Below the pieces are notes generated by a model. The model ran no database searches, was not told where the DNA came from, and worked only from the letters and a program-made list of their open reading frames with translations. Both the position numbers and the translations under genes were made by a program. 64,000 bases of DNA from Dichotomocladium elegans (lineage: Eukaryota > Mucoromycota > Mucoromycetes > Mucorales > Lichtheimiaceae), in contig JAIXMN010000004.1 in assembly GCA_025716815.1 (NCBI GenBank), positions 1,922,001-1,986,000 on the forward strand. The letters run 5' to 3'. Shown in pieces: positions 46,376-57,670 of this stretch. Every line of letters begins with the position of its first letter. Within the stretch, counting starts at the first letter, position 1.

Positions 46376-47592
46376 GAATCATTCCCACAACACGCATGAC
46401 ATGGACCTATTGGTGATATATACTCTCTACTGTAAGCCTTTGTGCTAGTATTACATAATATCTTGTCCCATATATAACATATTTATACCACATGTAAACA
46501 TATACGCAAAATGTAATCATGGTTAGTAAAAATAACTCATCATTTTACGGAGAAAGGCTTCTTTGTGTTCAATACGATAGGATTTCACAGCTACTATAAT
46601 GTCATGCATCTGGATATCATATGCAGTATCCCTTCTTTTTTATATGTGTTTTACGCCTTGAGATGAGCAATATTATATTGTTATAAAGCTGAGAAAGAAC
46701 CAGCTTCCTTGGCGAGGCTGGAATCGCTATAGCCATAGAACACAATAATAACATTACCAAGAGCAAGAACAACGATTGCAATCTTAAGTATGGAATAACT
46801 TGGTACATGCCATTATTTGACGTATTATTTCTATAAGAAGAGGATTCAGGAAAGTCTTATTTGTTCTTCTCTTCCACAGTATCATGAAGTACATTAGGAT
46901 CTTTGTAATTGGTTGACCAGCCTTTGTGAGCTTGTCTACATATCCTCCTCCGTAGATCATAAAATATTCCCGTTAGTCCCTTATGCGAAGGACAGAGGGG
47001 TGTACTGGAAGTCATGATGCTCTTTATTGTTTTGTGCACCGCACATCTAGCTCCCCAGACCATTGTGGTCATAATGTAACCCTTGTCGTTTCTTCTGGTG
47101 TCATTTTTATCTGGATCATCCATTATCTCCATTTCATCCAGCTGGGTTACTGGCACAAACGCATACTCGGATGAACCTAAATGCGGAGACCATGAGATGA
47201 ACTACTGTCGAGGTCGGATAGGAAAGCAGTGACGATTTCTTTTTCACAAACAACAAGCTTTAGCTTTCATTCGCCATGACGTTTTAGGCTTATGCAAGGC
47301 TTTATGGAATAATGGTTTTACGAATATGGGAAACGAACGCTCTTGACGACGGCACGGCAAGCGCTTTGCTGATAGTCCTAAAAATATTTATTTATAAGCG
47401 AATGGAGGCGCAATTGTGCAAGGCAGTTTTATTTTTTAGTGGTGAAATATTTCTGCTCGCGTGGAGTGAACTTCAGACGCAATCCTATGAGTTGGACATC
47501 ACGTGGAAAATAAAGCTGCAAAATGTCATTTACTGATTTTCATGTTTGCGACAATGCATGATGCGTATGCACGTCTTTTTCGGCATACACAG
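46376..47592. other. Intergenic with possible minus-strand coding fragments
   Basis: On the minus strand, 47190-46857 is open with a peptide including SSEYAFVPVTQLDEMEIMDD and KGYIMTTMVWG, bounded upstream by an acceptor-like TTTAG. Further down, 46785-46681 reads ILKIAIVVLALGNVIIVFYG then SDSSLAKEAGSFSAL and a stop, like a tail helix. I could not join them into a clean transcript, so they may be parts of one decaying or unusual small gene. A (+) ORF at 47312-47536 is unconvincing. Confidence 0.3.
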
Positions 47593-47952
47593 ATGTCTAA
47601 GCTCTATAGTAATATCTGCCTTTTGGTTATCCACCCGGTTGCCGTCCTTTACGCCGCGAGTTAACTGATCATTTTAACCTTACTGGACACGAATAAAGTA
47701 TACAAATTTGCTGTCTTACCAATTCGGGATGCGCACGAGACCATTGCAACGCTGCTTAACAGCTCAAGGCCAACTAGTTTGGAAAGACCCAGTAGTTCAA
47801 CCACCGATTCTTTGCGATTAAAGTACTTGGAGACCAGAAGGCTACAGCTAGGGAAGAAATTAAGAAGAGAGGAGCTTATTTGCACACTCCGAGCCGGGTA
47901 TGTGGCAGAGAAGAAAGAATTAACAAAGCAACCAATCGATCCGGACCTCTAA
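47593..47952 (+). CDS. Small two-exon protein candidate, unknown function
   Basis: Exon 1 (47593-47608, MSKLY) and exon 2 (47699-47952) join in phase 1 through a 90-nt intron (donor GTAATATC, acceptor AATAAAG). The product is 89 residues. Exon 2 reads a charged helical protein (FAVLPIRDAHETIATLLNSS, then LRLKYLETRRLQLGKKLRRE, LTKQPIDPDL and stop) with natural amino-acid use and no low complexity. The open frame also continues ~37 bases 5' of the acceptor. The late KLRREELICTLRAGYVAEKK segment looks like an amphipathic helix. I do not recognise the family. The tiny first exon makes the start uncertain. Confidence 0.5.
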
Positions 47953-48397
47953 TCGATGCAAGTTGGTAACTAAAAGAATCTGTCCCTGTCCTAGGTCTAG
48001 GCAGTACTCGTATAGAACGTCTGTGCGCAAAAGATGGATATTGCCAAGGTGGAAGCCCGTCATGTCCTTTTATTTATCGAAGATAGCTGGCTTGGCCCCC
48101 CCTCAACCCGAGTCCGAAAATCTTTAATGTGAGAGACTTTCGGTTTTATTCGGCTGCATTTTCACTTTTGCTATAAACTTCTCTGCGCACCTTAATGATT
48201 TCCGAACGATTTGGTAGCGTATTTCTTTAAGTGCCTACATGACCCGGAATAGAAATCTGATTTCCGTTCCTTCAAGCAAGTACAATTCTTCCAGGACATG
48301 CCACGGTCTTTATGGGCTACAGTGGGCTCATACTGAAAATGGTATATGCTCAGCGAATTGCATCGTTATCTTTCTTCACTCACACAAGCATTAATAG

Positions 48398-49583
48398 ATC
48401 TCTCTCAGTGAAACGCACAACTCTTCTGGAACTGTCGTTTCTATATACCGCAAAGGTGAAAAGCACGTTCTCTGCAATCTTACGCCAAACATAGTAAGTT
48501 AGATCCATTGGAGTTTTTTAGAGATTAATTCCGATTGCAAAAAAAAAAAACATTAGCGCGAACAAGTCGAGGTGGAACTCCATTTCTCGGCTGACGATCT
48601 TCCTCTCACGAAATTCGAAGTCTCCGGTAGCAAGTATGTGTTTGGACATTGCTCTTCCTTTTTGTTTTCCTTTCCTCATGGCTAAACAATCTGTTATTTT
48701 TTTTCACCCTAGTCGTGTGTTATTAACAGGTTATACTGATGGAAGCGGTTCCATATTTGGAGTCAAACGCAAGAGGTCTGTCCAATTCGCACTACCTCGG
48801 AAGCGTTATGAGGCCGACTATATTGATGAAGACGACGACGTTCTGGGTGAATATGAGGAAGACGACGATGATGACGCAGATACAGACACCGAGGATGACA
48901 ATGAAGATGAGGAAGACGACGAGGGCGATGAGGATGTAAACGATGAAGACGATGAAGTGAAGGTTAATGACGACGACGACGACGACGACGAAGATGATGA
49001 GGACTATGTACCGCCTGATGAAGAGGATTCACTGTTTGCCTCTCGCTTCCGCTTCTGTGATCCGTTCGATCGGAGGTTCATGTCAGGCATTGAGTTGCGC
49101 CATTTCGGATTGCAATCGCACGAGAACGCGGAGGACGAGATTAACTTGCGGGACGATGAGATGGATGCAATAGAAAAGGAAACAAAGTGAGTGAGGAGCA
49201 TAAGTTATCTGCACATCGGTATGATTAATCGACATGTAGTGATCGAATTGCATTAGCATTGATCAATGGGTTGGCGAATAGTGGCGAAGCGCCACATGTG
49301 AGTGAAGCACCAGAGCTTCTCGGTAAGACTGGATTTGATTTGTTGCTGAAGCTGCTGGAGGAAGAGTACATGCAACTGACTTGGATTCACTGTAGAAAAA
49401 TTAAAGCAGACTGCACCAGGGATCGATAAAAAGATCGTTCGCTACGAAGATACCGATCCAAACATGTTTAGGAAGAAGAGAAAAGCAATAAATAACACTC
49501 CATCAGAGCCCGCAAAAAAGCACATGAAGACATCAAGGAAGTCATTTCTCAAGATGCGAGGGAAAGTCGACAATGGATGGTAA
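48398..49583 (+). CDS. Nucleoplasmin-like acidic nuclear protein (no FKBP domain); 5' end unresolved
   Basis: Exons 48398-48493, 48557-48633, 48713-49186, 49240-49322 and 49396-49583 close in phase. The first encode most of a nucleoplasmin-like (NPL) domain as in fungal Fpr3/Fpr4 FKBPs: VSIYRKGEKHVLCNLTPN, EQVEVELHFSADDLPLTKFE, RVLLTGYTDGSG. A long Asp/Glu tract (48800-49010) follows, then a conserved-looking block (RFCDPFDRRFMSGIELRHFG) and a basic tail (FRKKRKAINN, AKKHMKTSRKSFLKMRGK). The FKBP-type peptidyl-prolyl isomerase domain is absent. Inferred role: nucleolar histone chaperone. An upstream piece from the ATG at 48239 contains HGLYGLQWAH, which resembles the NPL start, but its donor (48348) is out of phase with exon 48398, so the first exon(s) are not settled. 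GTAAGG at the stop (49579) could allow a short alternative end. Confidence 0.7.
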
Positions 49584-50259
49584 GGGATTTCCCAGCGGGG
49601 AAGCCGAAGACATGTATATATATATATATGTATAATTGTTTTTTTATCATAGGACTGTCTTATAAAACTACTCCTTTGATGCAAGAATAAACTTAAGGTT
49701 AAGGTGGAAAGCGCCAAGTAAAAGCGGATGTCCTTTTCTGTATGTAGCTTCCAGAGAATGATACATGTCATTGTCAGACCCATTGTTTTGCTCACGATTG
49801 TACCTGAATTGGACCTCACCGGATACCAATACCGTACGATTAATTAACCAGAGCTAGCTACCCTGTGGATATTCCGCGTGCATACCAATATGCTCCAGAA
49901 GAAGCCATGTCTTTATCATAGGCAAACGCATATGATATCATTTCGAAGAGAATTCAGCATATCCAACGTACGTTCCTGCATACTCCATAGCTTTTCTTTG
50001 GTAAATAAAGCAAGTGGTGCGAGCAAGCGAGCCTCATTGAAGAAATGTTTTTCTCTCCCTTTTTAGAGCATTTAATTTTTTTTTTACGAGTTATTGCAAA
50101 AGTAGTCTAGATCACAAAGGGATATCATAGCCGCGCTCCATATCTATTAGAACGAACCGGCCAGAACCCCATCTGCAACGTATGATAATATCTTGCTGGT
50201 TTGTTGTTGTTGGAACGAAAGCGAGGTTGCGAGAAAAGCGATAGAGAGAAAATGTTGCT
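49584..50259. other. Convergent intergenic region
   Basis: AT-rich DNA with a short (TA)n at 49615-49629 lies between the nucleoplasmin-like and COX genes. ORF 49442-49819 (-) is antisense to the coding exon and looks spurious. Confidence 0.45.
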
Positions 50260-50853
50260 TTAATGGTGGTGATGATCATCCTCAGAGCCGACGAAGTCCA
50301 TCTTGTAGACGGAACCGCATTCAGGGCAACGGTCATGTTCGTGGGACTTGTCGAGCGAGAGCCAGATGACGTCGTGGGACTCGGCGGGGTAGCCTAGAGT
50401 TGATGAATCAGTTGCACAGTTCTCTCTTGCCCGCTCCTTCTATTACATACCGGTGCAACCAACGAAGCGAATGGCGTCATGGGACTTGACGACGATGGGG
50501 TTCTTGACAGTACCGAGATGAGTCATGTTCAAGGGTTCCATGTCAAAGAACTCGCGGCCCTCCAGCTTGGCCAAGAGCTCCATACGCTCGAGACCAGTAG
50601 CCTGCTCGAGATCGGTGGGGACAGTACCGGCAGGGGCACCAGGACCAATGTTCTTCTCAACGCTCTCGGAGGACACAGCGCCAGCTATGAGATGAGGAGT
50701 TGTGTGTCAGAAAGGTAATTGCACGGCAAAAGAAAATCAGCGCCATAGCGCGTATATCCTACAGAGGCGAGCACCCAAGATCGAGAAGGGGCGGGCGGCA
50801 GAGCGCGAAGCAATAGGAGCGGCAGCAACAGCGGCACGGCGAAGAGCGAACAT
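50260..50853 (-). CDS. COX4: Cytochrome c oxidase subunit Vb (yeast Cox4)
   Basis: Exons 50853-50763, 50684-50451 and 50393-50260 give 152 residues. An Arg/Ala/Ser-rich mitochondrial presequence (MFALRRAAVAAAPIASRSAA) is encoded on exon 1. The mature subunit has GTVPTDLEQATGLERMELLA, FFDMEPLNMTHLGTVKNPI, the zinc-site region VGCTGYPAESHDVIWL and the paired cysteines RCPECGSVYK. This is the matrix-facing zinc-binding subunit of complex IV. It ends in a His-rich tail (EDDHHHH), which is common in fungal orthologues. The length is normal. Confidence 0.97.
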
Positions 50854-51511
50854 GATATGTGGGAGAGAGGGGAGAGAGAGAAAAGTTGTGTTGATAATTC
50901 AAAAATTTACCCTTTCTGTTGTGTGTGGGCTTCAAAAAAAAAAATCAGTCGATTGAAAGCCAAACCACACCCTTGCCTATTTTGCTGACGTCATCGAGCG
51001 TATGTGTGTGTGTGCGTGTGCATCCCGAAAGATCGAGATACAGAAATTTGAACGCATTATCAAAAAAATCGCAACCACCCCCAGGTTCTGCAAAGTGTTT
51101 GCAATGGTCGCCCATTATTATGGTGCCCTTGATCGCAGCCAGATCATATCACTATAGCGACCTATTGTTAGAAAGCCTCAGAATAAGCCCTGACCTGTCA
51201 ATTTGTGTCCACAAAAGCGTATCACGATAACGAAATATTATTATTATGGGGGCCCATCGTTAGTGCCTGAACATAAGTCAGGCTATGAAGGCTAATCTAT
51301 TGGGGATTTGTCGTTGCTTTGAGTCATTACATGTGAAAGATTCCTAGACCGACCAACTTGGTCTCTGCATTGACAAAGTTTGGGAAATCAAAAACTCGTT
51401 ATAATAGCATCCATTGGGTAACACATCAACAGTCCCGTCAAATCGGATCAAGAACCACTCGCTCTTTCTGTAAAACTATAACCTTCCCACTGAAGGCAAT
51501 TTTATTCAAAT
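50854..51511. other. Intergenic; (GT)n tract and a MITE-like repeat
   Basis: The COX promoter side contains a short GT/TG repeat (51002-51020). A repeat shared with 56333-56438 lies at about 51109-51255 (listed separately). No gene was found. Confidence 0.5.
51109..51255. repeat. MITE-like repeat, copy B
   Basis: The core aligns over ~105 bases with 56333-56438. Shared blocks include ATCATATCACTA, GAATAAG, a GTCAAT block and AAAAGCGYATCAC. The ends are imperfect inverted repeats (GCCCATTATTATGG on the left, CCCCCATAATAATAAT read inverted on the right). ATAACGA-type strings recall pogo/Tigger termini. No coding capacity. Confidence 0.55.
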
Positions 51512-53322
51512 TCAATTACCACTCCACCGGACAGGAATCTTGAAGAATTTCCCTGCAGCTGCACCTTCTATGTTCTTCTCGTTCTCTGGCAGGTTGCCAC
51601 CTCGAAGATTGGTCTAGTTGTATGTAAGTTAGTATATGCAGAACCATTCCCGATTCCTTGTCGCCTCACCTGAAGAGAAGGGTGAATGAATCTTGGTGCG
51701 CGAAGTTTCTTATCACGTGCTGCTCGAAGTTTGACATATTCATCCACCGGTACATTTTCGTTAATCATCGCATTGAGCTGCTTGTGCGCCTCAAGTGTAG
51801 TCATGAACTCGTACTAGTTCACACATCAAAAGACATTTACTTTGTGTTACTTTTGTAGAATCTTTGCCTTTAACTCACGCTGCGACCAGATCCTGGAGGA
51901 GGGTAATCGTGACCAACGTAAATGCGGGTATCGTCTGGCCAGGAGTTGTACATCCTATGAACGCTTGCATACATAGTTTTTGCACTGCCGCCCGGGAAAT
52001 CGCACCGTGCGGTACCGATATCAGGCTATGATATAGGATATCGTTATTATTTTTAGTTGCAGATCAATGCATATTCGTATATACCATAAACAAGGTATCT
52101 CCCACGAACGCAGCATCACCAATGCGGTAGGACATGCAAGCGGGTGTATGACCAGGTGTATTGATAGCTGTACACCGGATATCTTTGCCAAGTGTCCATT
52201 CATCGCCCTCCTTAACAAGACGGTCGAATTGGTTCCCTGTAGCACTGAGTTCGCCGTCGTGAAGGTTGTATATCTTGCTGAAGACTTGCTGGACGTCCGT
52301 CACTCGACTACCGATCCAAAACTCGGGCTATAGACACACATACAATCACAAAAAAAAATAAGCAAACAAGCGACAAACAAAGCAGTAATCGGGATCATAC
52401 CTTCGTGGGTAGGTGATTTTTTAGGTATTCTGCCGCTGTCAAATGATCCTGGTTATCATAAATAGAGTTAGCGGCGGAGACTTTTCGTACTTGTGTTGAA
52501 CCGGCTTACTGCGTGCACATGGGTGTCGATAATCTTTGACACTTTCAGGCCGAGTTCATTAACTTGATCCACTATCTGTCTGGCCATGGTCGGTCGTACG
52601 GATGACGAGAACGGATCATAATCCAAAACCGGATCAATGATATAAGCTTCCAAGGACTCTGAATCAAAAACAAACATCAGTACCGGGTATATTTAACTTT
52701 CGCTCCCTTTGCATCATCAAAAGTAATCCGTGTATTACCGACATCGGTTACAATGTACTGGGCAGTCTCTGTCTCTTGCTCGAAAATTGTGCGGACCCAA
52801 GGCGAGTGATCATTTTGGAACGGCTGAACTGCCAGGTCGTCGGCACGCCACTGCTTGAATCCACCCACTAGGTTGTAGATATTGGTGTAACCTAACTGCA
52901 TGGCATGTTGTACCACTTCATGACTTCGACGTCCTGACATGCAATGTACCACCAACTGTTTATACAAATACCAATAAAAAAATTAGTTTAACGCTAGGTT
53001 GATTAGACTTGTTATATCTTACCGTGGTGTCGTCCTTTGGAGAGACTACATCTGCCATTGCAGCCGAATAAGTTGGTCGGTCTTTTAAGAAGACGCCAAA
53101 TGGGATATTGGTGGCACCCATAATTTTCCCAAGTTCCTCAATTTCGTGGCGTTCACGTACATCAATCAGTTTAGGAGATCTTCGAAAGGGATCATTCTTT
53201 GATTTTTGAAAAAGAGCGTTCAGTTCGCGCGGCGTAATTTCCTTGACGGATGAGGAGCTCATTGCTCGCCGCTGAAGCATCAGCAGACGTGCACATGTGG
53301 GACGTGACAAGTGAAGAAGCAT
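51512..53322 (-). CDS. Rhodanese / ETHE1-like persulfide dioxygenase fusion, mitochondrial
   Basis: Eight exons (53322-53023, 52955-52739, 52658-52510, 52448-52401, 52327-52085, 52025-51879, 51813-51670, 51613-51512) give 449 residues with all phases closing. A basic presequence (MLLHLSRPTCARLLMLQRRA) is followed by a rhodanese domain. It has LIDVRERHEIEE and active loop HCMSGRRS, with Cys105 intact. A metallo-beta-lactamase fold follows: THVHADH (His219, His221, Asp223, His224), PGHTPACMS (His298), GDTLFM (Asp315) and YVGHDY (His358), matching ETHE1/Blh-type persulfide dioxygenases. Expected chemistry: the dioxygenase oxidises glutathione persulfide to sulfite, and the rhodanese transfers sulfane sulfur, so the fusion links sulfide detoxification steps in mitochondria. 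The intron after residue 172 (donor GTAATACA) was chosen because it joins QYIVTDV to ESLEAYIIDPVLDYD. Confidence 0.94.
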
Positions 53323-53639
53323 TTTTGGTAACGTCCGCCTGCGGAAAGAGAAAAAAGGACGAGAGGGAAAGCAGTGGAGGAAGTAGGACCGAATTTATGG
53401 AAAAAGTGGAGTTATAAACAAGGTGCAGGGATCGGAATGGTTATGAGTTTTTCCGAAGAAAGAAATCTTCGTAAGCAGTCGTCAGCACCTGCTGATTGGT
53501 GTTTTTTTAGCGTGGACTTTCATGCCGCACACCGCATTGGCATTGTCTCAATCTGTACACTAGGGATTGGATATGCTTGTTCATCGAAAAAGTCTTCTAT
53601 CAAAACTCCCCATTTTTCCTTTTGCCAAATGGCAAAAGT

Positions 53640-55140
53640 CATCCATTCCGTCAGCGAGCTCCACTATCTCCGTCTGCACGGCCTCTTGAAGAGCTCAATT
53701 GTTCGAGAAGCACTTTCAATTGGCGCCAGATTAAAGCGCTGCTCATCATCAGCAGCGCTGGTTTCTTTGCAGACTCGTGTGTTTATTTTTATTTTCCCAC
53801 ACTGGCTGAAGTCTACATTCTTTCCATCCGTGTCACCTACCTCTCCGGATTATATTGTTTCTTCTTTTCATTGAGCTCATTGGGAATAACTATGACATTT
53901 CAGTATCAACTTGGTGGCACCAATGCTTGGATACGTTTTTTACAAGGAAACTCGCAACCAGGTGCTTTTTCTTCGCTGAATTATCGTCATGTAGCGAAAC
54001 ATCAATATGCACACTACTCAACCACAAGATGCCGCGCGATATCCAAGGGCCGCTCAAGGGAATGGTGTCCTTTGATCAGCTCATGGGTCAATTAACCTTT
54101 GGTTCCCTTGGCGATGGTGTGTTCAAGGGTGGCCTGATAAATTTTGTAATTAAATTCATTTCAATTTCCCCTTCCTTCTCTCCTCACTCAGCATGCGACC
54201 CCGCAAAGCAGTCTATGGGCTGAGCTTACCCGAATTATCATCGCCACCATCAATTGTGCCACCTGTGCTTCAGTAGTAGTGGAAACAGGCGCTGTAGGTT
54301 TCCTAGGTTTTTGGGGTCTCATTCTGGATATGGTATGGGAGGTAAGTCTGAATTGCTTTGGCCATTAGGCGACTCTACCCTTTCTCTAGCACGGTCGCAT
54401 CGTAAGGCAAAAATTAAACTAGGGTTAAGGGCTCTTGATTCTTTAGTTATTCGTTTTTTTTCATCACTAGCGAATGGGCCTCGACTGAAAATCGCGGTTG
54501 CATGATCTTGATCATATTTGCCGTACAAGGCATTGGACAGATTGCTTTAGCGCTTGCTGCCATTATCTTCAAAGAGGTTATTTATGCGAATGTGGATAAT
54601 CTCGATTATGTGTGACGTATCTGCATAGGACTTGGTGTTGTCCCTGTCATAGCCACAGTGTACGACCGTCTAATAATACCCTAGTCTCCCCGTTACTCTA
54701 TCGATGTCAGGAACAACACTGAAGCTAAAGAATCCCTAAGACGACGGGAGGCTTCCCCAGACGAGAAATAATCCATTCTGATTATATTCAGCGACAGGAT
54801 CTAAATAGCATCTAAGTTGAAAAGAACAACGAGTTCCTTCCCGCATTAGACGCTATTGGCGATTTCCGCAATAATATAGGCAGGATAACGCGCGGAAATG
54901 TCATACCAATCAATGCCCATCTAGGTGCTAAAACCCGAAAAGAGATACGTTGTGAAAACCTGCAGGATTTCTACCAAATATTTCAAACATCGGGAGAATC
55001 TAAAGGCCCTTCTTGGCGTCAGTCTATGCTAATATGTACGATCTTGGAACACAGTGGTCCTTCATTGATACTATCTCTTTTTAAAGCTAAAGGTTCCTTA
55101 TGCATATCAGTGACAACTAAAATCTTTGTGCTTCAAGAAA
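53640..55140 (+). pseudogene. Relic of a PHO84-type inorganic phosphate transporter (MFS)
   Basis: Consecutive plus-strand fragments, in different frames and interrupted by stops, follow the order of a PHO84-family transporter. They are NWRQIKALLIISSAGFFADS (TM1), RDIQGPLKGM and FDQLMGQLTFGSLGD (TM2-loop), NCATCASVVVETGAVGFLGF plus WGLILDMVW, then MILIIFAVQGIGQIALALAA, RICIGLGVVPVIATVYDRL and SPRYSIDVRNNTEAKESLRR. Further remnants (NLQDFYQIFQTS) may continue to ~55140. A conserved Trp codon before RICIGLG is TGA (54617), and frames shift several times. The family imports phosphate with protons at the plasma membrane. This copy cannot make a full protein. Confidence 0.75.
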
Positions 55141-57670
55141 GTTAACCTATTCATACATAAACCACCCCCTCTTTTTGGGCTTTCTAGCACTCTACGGTAT
55201 CAACCTTAATTAATCTGTGATTTTACAAGTGCGGATAGAGCCAGAAAGGTATTCCTTTGGCTCGATGAATGCGGAATGTAGCAACTGTCATGCGGATAAG
55301 AAGGTGTATCAACATCATCCGTAAATACCACCCTGATTTCCGCTATGTAGTTCTCGGGGTACACCAAGTTTTTCCCGGGATTGAATCCCACGCCTCAAGT
55401 AACCAGGCAGTTGCCATAATATGTGGCAATGATACGTATTCCAAAGATTTCCGCACGTATACAGCATTTACCCATGCAAATCGCTTTAGGCTTCGCCCTC
55501 AATGGGTGTCAGTATGCTTATTCTGTCACAACCTCACATGGAGATGTTTGCAATTCCTGCATTCATGGGGAATCTATACTACCGCATTAGCACTTTACTT
55601 CCCCAAATTCATGGGCTTACTGCTAACCGAGCAACTCTTGGTAATAACTTTTTCTGTGTATCTTTTTAATATTTTTATGACTTATATCTGTTTGGCGAAA
55701 AGGCTATACATTGATGAATACCCACTGCTTTGTACACCGATTTATTTGGAAGGGTGGAAGGAGCAAGCTGCGTTGCGAGCAATTCTCAAAACTTATCTAG
55801 CTCAGGTTACTAACAAAGAATAGAAGGATCGATGGGCCTCGTTTTGATGAATCAACATCATCAGGTTGCTTCTCAGCTTCTTCTCGCATCGAATATCGAG
55901 GACAGAGTGCTATCATCTTCTTGGATCCACCAGCGGCTTTGCACATTACGTACTGCTATCCCATTTCCGAACATGTTACCTGCATAAATCTTTTGGAACT
56001 GTACCTCCCTTCAATTGCATAGAGGTTTGATAGGGAGTATTATGAATTCCAGTGAGACGGTCTTGCCCAAGGATAATACCGGGAGCATATGTCCATAGGA
56101 TATGTGCTGCGCGAATCATACGGAGCATATGGTTATAATCTCGCAGGCTGTATTCTGATAAATACTGGTGAAGCTACATGGTAAAATCTGAAACGGATCA
56201 TTTGCTAACATACGTTGGTTTTGTCCAGATTTACCATTACATTGAGCTTACGGGATCTTACAAAAAAAACGAAACAAAATGCTCTATATAACAGAGGCCA
56301 CCCGCTATAGTGATACCATGGGTTCCCACCAAATCATATCACTAGAACGAATTATTATTATAACGAGTTGGAATAAGTGCTTCCTGGTCAATATGGTTCC
56401 GTAAAAGCGCATCACTATATCAAAATATCATTGTAACGAAAATCATTATAATGAGCGTCCGCTCTATTTTGATATGTGCCATTGCAGTTCTATCTTTTTG
56501 GATTCTGAAGTTCACCGACACCCTAATATACAATCTTCATATGGTGACGGATATTGTGTATAGTTATTCCAGTGGCATTCCTCTTCAGCCTCATGGAAGA
56601 AGAGATAGAATCCCTGTGAGACGAAAAGGCGTTTGCAGTATGGTTACACGATGTTTCAACCATAAGAAAGAGGCAAAGCAAGCGCGTATTGCAAGGTAGG
56701 CATGAGACGGTGATGGCTGTAGTGAATGTCGTACTGATTTAGAATAGTAGCTCATCGACGGTTGGAGAGACACGCATGCCTTGATCGAGAGCCACTTTCT
56801 ATGTCGCTTCCCTCACACAGTGCAAATTGCGTCAGCAAGCATTTCCTACCCATTCTTTCAAAAAATTAGGTAGTATAAAAGGCAGCAAGGAGCTTACAGG
56901 GTGTCAGACCAGTCAGCAAAGCAGTTGTGAGCAACCTTTAAATTGTAAATGCAAGGGCTCGCTCTAGAATAGGATTTGTCATTTAGTTTGAAACATCCCA
57001 TATCGTGAGCGATGCTTCCAGTATAATGCGGCAGTATTACCATCCGCACGACCTTACGTATTCACTGCCTCGGCGCCAGATGAAAGTAAAACATCGCATC
57101 ATCATTTTAGCTAGTGTCTGTACAAAATGCTCTGCTCTATAATTAATGTATATGCAGGCCTTTCCTATTACTCATTACATAGTGCTTCAATGAACGGTTC
57201 ATGACGAATAAAACTGGATGCTTGAGTTACGAAAATTTCGAGGCAGAAGACTTCGTTGGAAAGATGCAATCCATCCTCCTTTCTCTTTTGTGCCACGAAC
57301 TGGATGCAGAAATTTAACATTGGGGGAGAGGGGGACTTGTACAGATACACAAAGCAAACCTAAATCAAGCGTCCTAACAGGAAAGAGAGAGCAAACCAGA
57401 GTTTTGGGTCGGAGCACTATTTAGGTTGCACGCGAGCAGTTTTGCGTCCATGGTCTCGCTGAGATCCCCCCCCATCGTTGGCCTGTTGTTGCGTCCGCTT
57501 GGTACCTCCATAGAATACCGCCATCGTACATCCGAGAGGTTGCGTTAACGCGTATGGAGGAGGTTTAAGGTAGAATATCTTCCCCTTCTTTATTTGCAAG
57601 AGGGGTGGCGTAAACAAGATAAAATAATAAAAATATTAATTATTTACAAAGGTTGTCATGGTTGAAGGGC
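55141..57670. other. Gap; one long ORF of uncertain status, one repeat
   Basis: A 184-codon plus-strand ORF at 55269-55823 includes RYVVLGVHQVFPGIESHASS and a hydrophobic part near 55630-55700. I recognise no family and it may be more of the transporter relic region or chance. The MITE-like repeat copy A is at 56300-56460. ORFs at 56451-56699 and 57168-57617 have no support. Confidence 0.35.
56300..56460. repeat. MITE-like repeat, copy A
   Basis: Copy A of the repeat shared with 51109-51255, in the same orientation. The best-aligned part is 56333-56438. Ends such as CGCTATAGTGATAC on the left and GTAACGAAAATCATTATAAT on the right are imperfect inverted repeats in the style of pogo/Tigger elements. 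It is non-coding. Confidence 0.55.

Noticed and set aside
52659..52683. 25-nt intron in the rhodanese-dioxygenase gene
   Set aside because: It is too short and gives the wrong frame; a 80-nt intron from 52738 to 52659 keeps both domains in frame.
54419..54432. Telomere-like AGGGTTAAGGG string
   Set aside because: A single near-match without tandem copies; chance.
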